Shown in pieces: positions 61,785 through 64,000 of a stretch of DNA of 64,000 nucleotides; positions within the stretch are counted from its first letter, which is position 1, and each line of letters opens with the position of its first letter. The DNA lies in the NCBI RefSeq assembly GCF_038502225.1, contig NC_091357.1, forward strand, positions 4,074,130 through 4,138,129, in the 5' to 3' direction. Below the pieces are notes generated by a model. It was not told the origin of the DNA. It was given only the letters and a program-made list of their open reading frames with translations, and did not search any database. The position numbers and the translations under genes were made by a program. This stretch comes from Cherax quadricarinatus (taxonomy: Eukaryota > Arthropoda > Malacostraca > Decapoda > Parastacidae).

Positions 61785-61880
61785 ACTCGTACCTTTGATA
61801 TACCCTTGATGAGTTTTCGAGTCTTTCTACTCCCGGTGCTTGGGCCAGGCTTGTCTGGTGCTTGCCTGCTTGCCCATGCC
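61785..61880 (-). pseudogene. LINE A 3' end
   Basis: ACCTTTGATATACCCTTGAT, GAGTCTTTCTACTC and GGGCCAGGCTTGTCTGGTGC match 8565-8640 and 28375-28445. Confidence 0.5.
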
Positions 61881-61959
61881 ATATTTCATTCCCGAGTCGT
61901 TTTTGTTTTGTATTGCTTTTTGGTCCTCGTCTTCCCTTGTTAGGATAAGGGGGTTGGGC

Positions 61960-62165
61960 ACGTAAGCAGCAGCTGGGTATCTATCTGAACACATTTTGCC
62001 AATCAGCGGCTTTGTCGATTCAATACAGATTTCAACACCCTCAAATTAGCTCTGTACTGAAATGACAGAGTTACCGGCAGGCGAAGCGTCTTCAATTAAA
62101 GATACCCAGGTGTGTTGTACACCTGTCTCATTCCTCAGTTTGTCGGTATTGTATATCATTATTGT
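61960..62165. mobile_element. Decayed pLTR-like inverted pair
   Basis: CATTTTGCCAATCAGCGGCT, TTGTCGATTCAATACAGATT at left and GGCAGGCGAAGCGTCTTCAA, TTAAAGATACCCAGG at right. The remnants lack intact core boxes. Confidence 0.45.
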
Positions 62166-62254
62166 AGTGAGTTGTTAGGATACTTTCGTTAAGTGTCTCG
62201 TTGAATCCATTTCTCCTCAGATCTGGGGTCAAGGCTTCTTATGTAACTTTAAAA

Positions 62255-62560
62255 CAAGTTCTTAACCAGGGGTATCCATACCCCTTGAGGGTATGGTAAC
62301 CAAATAATGTTGTTAGATTATAATAAACTATCAGCTGTTGTGTTGCTAGCGATCCATGTGTAAAAAAACAAGCTATTGACCTCTTTTGAAGTCACACTGG
62401 TACCTAATAGGACTGGTGGGGGTGATTTCAACAGTCTGGTGAAGGTGGTATGGGAGACATGCTGGACAATTCAGTGCGGGTCTGTAATCGTATAAAAGGG
62501 TAAGAACTGCCTTAGTTCTTCAGTAGTTGGTGTTTGAGCAGCTGGGAGCTTGTACAGGAA
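62255..62560 (+). mobile_element. Uninterrupted copy of the 4.2/5.6-kb dispersed element
   Basis: GGGGTATCCATACCCC, AATAAACTATCA, TATTGACCTCTTTTGAAGTC and CTGGTACCTAATAGGACTGG. 62378-62392 is the uninterrupted equivalent of the site split at 4336/5614. Confidence 0.7.
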
Positions 62561-62614
62561 TGATATTCAATACCGACAAGATGAAATTAAGACACATGTG
62601 CAACATTTGGGTAT

Positions 62615-62653
62615 CTTTATTGTAGACGTTTCGCCATCCAGTGGTTTTATCAA
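62615..62653 (-). ncRNA. Hammerhead-like motif
   Basis: Minus strand: TTGATAA, A, stem with CCA/TGG core (ACCACTGGATGGC), GAAACGTCTAC, AATAAAG. Confidence 0.45.
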
Positions 62654-62943
62654 TACAAATTCAAGGACATAATTTGACGACAGTAGAACTATATAAGAAG
62701 ATGAGGTAATCAGTTCCTCAGCCTTGGAGTTGGTGCAAAGAGCACCGTAGTCGTGGATGTTCTGAAGCAGAGGCAAGGAGCCTGGCGCTTATATACTAAC
62801 GTTAGGTGGAAGGGGGACGTGTAGCAGACGAGAACATAGTCACTGGTAGGTGGGATTTCCCAGTGGAAGTAGGTCCTACCCAAAGAGATGGGTTAGTTGT
62901 AGTTGTCGTAGTCGTGAAGAAGGTTTTGTACATGTCTTCAGAA

Positions 62944-63196
62944 TCAAGATTCCATGACTCACGAAATCGTAATGACACGATTGCAAACAAACCATACCCC
63001 GGCCGGGATTGAACCCGCGGTCAGAGAGTCTCAAAACTCCAGCCCGTCGCTTTAGCCACTAGACCAGCTAGCCACAATAATAATAATCTTATTGTGGCTA
63101 GCTGGTTTAGTGGCTAACGCGACGGGCTGGAGTTTTGAGACTCTCTGACCGCGGGTTCAATCCCGGCCGGGGTATGGTTTGGTCAAGATTCCATGA
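62944..63196. mobile_element. Head-to-head tRNA-SINE palindrome with 14-bp flanking direct repeat
   Basis: TCAAGATTCCATGA occurs at 62944-62957 and again at 63183-63196. Between them, a minus-strand SINE (tail at 62958-62990, B-box side GGGATTGAACCCG, A-box side CCAGCTAGCCAC) meets a plus-strand SINE (63092-63182: GTGGCTAGCTGGTTTAGTGG, GACGGGCTGGAGTTTTGAGA, B-box GGGTTCAATCCCGG). The arms are about 90 bp with very few differences, and the spacer is a short AAT run. Confidence 0.88.
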
Positions 63197-63353
63197 TGTT
63201 GCAGTGTCTGGCAAGTTGTACAAGAATGGTATACAATACCGACAAGATGAAATTAAGACACATGTGCAACATCTAGGTGTCTTTATTGTAGATTGATAAC
63301 CTCATCTTCTGTACATAGTTTTACTATCTTCAAGTTATGTCCTGGAATCTGTA

Positions 63354-63392
63354 TTGATAAAGCCACTGGATGGCGAAACGTCTACAATAAAG
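63354..63392 (+). ncRNA. Hammerhead-like motif
   Basis: TTGATAA (63354-63360), A, stem GCCA/TGGC with loop CTGGA, GAAACGTCTAC, AATAAAG. Same subfamily as 4852-4890. Confidence 0.5.
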
Positions 63393-63709
63393 ATATCCAG
63401 ATGTACATGCGTCTTAACTTTCAGCTGGGAGCTTCGTGCTGTTGCTTATTATTATTATTATTGTGGTGGTGGTCAGTAAATATACACCGATATTGTATAT
63501 ATTAAAGTATATACACTAAGAGGTGTATATATCTGTTGAATATTTCATTGTATATGCACTAGTGAATGTATCTTTCTATGTACATAAACTGAGAGGTATC
63601 TGTCAGTGCATAAGATGTGTGTATCTCTAGGTATATGTAAACCTAAAGATGGTTCTTTGTATGCAATATATATATTATATTATATTATATATTTATTGTG
63701 TGTGTGTAA

Positions 63710-63723
63710 CACACACACAAACA

Positions 63724-63778
<55 letters not shown>

Positions 63779-63783
63779 ACTCA

Positions 63784-63876
<93 letters not shown>
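63710..63876. repeat. CA microsatellite
   Basis: About 80 CA pairs with a few CT-containing interruptions near 63770-63788. Confidence 0.96.
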
Positions 63877-63879
<3 letters not shown>

Positions 63880-64000
63880 GGTCCGTGGGGTGAAGACATG
63901 GGTAACAAGGCTCCGAGAACCTTAGCGTTGAAAGACGCGTAATATCAGCTAGAAGTAATCAGTGGTAGTGGAACGTCAGTGATCAATACTACGAGTGATA

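Larger units (their letters stand above)
62565..63415. mobile_element. Inverted pLTR element carrying a SINE palindrome
   Basis: The left terminus 62570-62735 (minus-strand motif at 62615-62653) is mirrored by the right terminus at about 63285-63400 (plus-strand motif at 63354-63392). The interior 62750-62940 matches 4600-4760. The SINE pair at 62958-63182 lies inside it. Confidence 0.75.

Overview
This window is animal nuclear DNA, almost certainly from a decapod crustacean (crayfish/lobster type). That is inferred from the density and kinds of retroelement relics, the very long dinucleotide and minisatellite arrays, and several dispersed repeat families I associate from memory with decapod genomes. 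No host protein-coding gene, rRNA gene or functional tRNA gene could be supported. Nearly all long open frames lie inside tandem arrays whose unit contains no stop codon, and are not genes.

Mobile-element layer. (1) One Penelope-like element (PLE; reverse transcriptase plus GIY-YIG endonuclease) with an intact 5'-truncated ORF lies at 53014-54603. It is inserted, with an exact 13-bp target duplication, into a LINE copy at 51190-55290. (2) More than twenty decayed fragments of one non-LTR retrotransposon family (called LINE A here, CR1/jockey-like) occur on both strands. (3) Three minus-strand tails of a second CR1-like family (LINE B) lie at 44.8, 59.3 and 61.2 kb. (4) A minus-strand relic at 26.1-27.1 kb combines a reverse-transcriptase tail, a CCHC finger and a restriction-like endonuclease region. 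(5) Many short PLE-terminal-repeat-like elements (called pLTR here) carry a hammerhead-ribozyme-like core followed at once by AATAAA. (6) tRNA-derived SINEs often occur as head-to-head inverted pairs.

Satellite layer. At least fourteen minisatellite arrays have units of 15-46 bp. They lie at 8.7-11.4, 12.4-14.9, 17.3-18.0, 21.8-22.4, 31.8-35.0, 37.3-39.3, 45.2-45.7, 47.2-49.75, 55.9-56.7 and 58.4-59.1 kb. CA/GT, CT, TA and TAG microsatellites are also present. Two arrays (32.44-34.03 and 34.23-34.99 kb) are made from two different coding segments of a single LINE A copy, so satellite birth from a retrotransposon can be read directly.

Most interesting signals: the hammerhead-like motif in several pLTR subfamilies, with apparent co-variation of core positions 3 and 8 and of stem II; the head-to-head PLE copy inside one target duplication; head-to-head tRNA-SINE palindromes, one bounded by a 14-bp direct repeat; a 670-bp palindrome at 4.9-5.6 kb; and a 22-bp array with an 11-unit higher-order pattern. 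Coordinates of decayed elements are approximate to about 10-30 bp.
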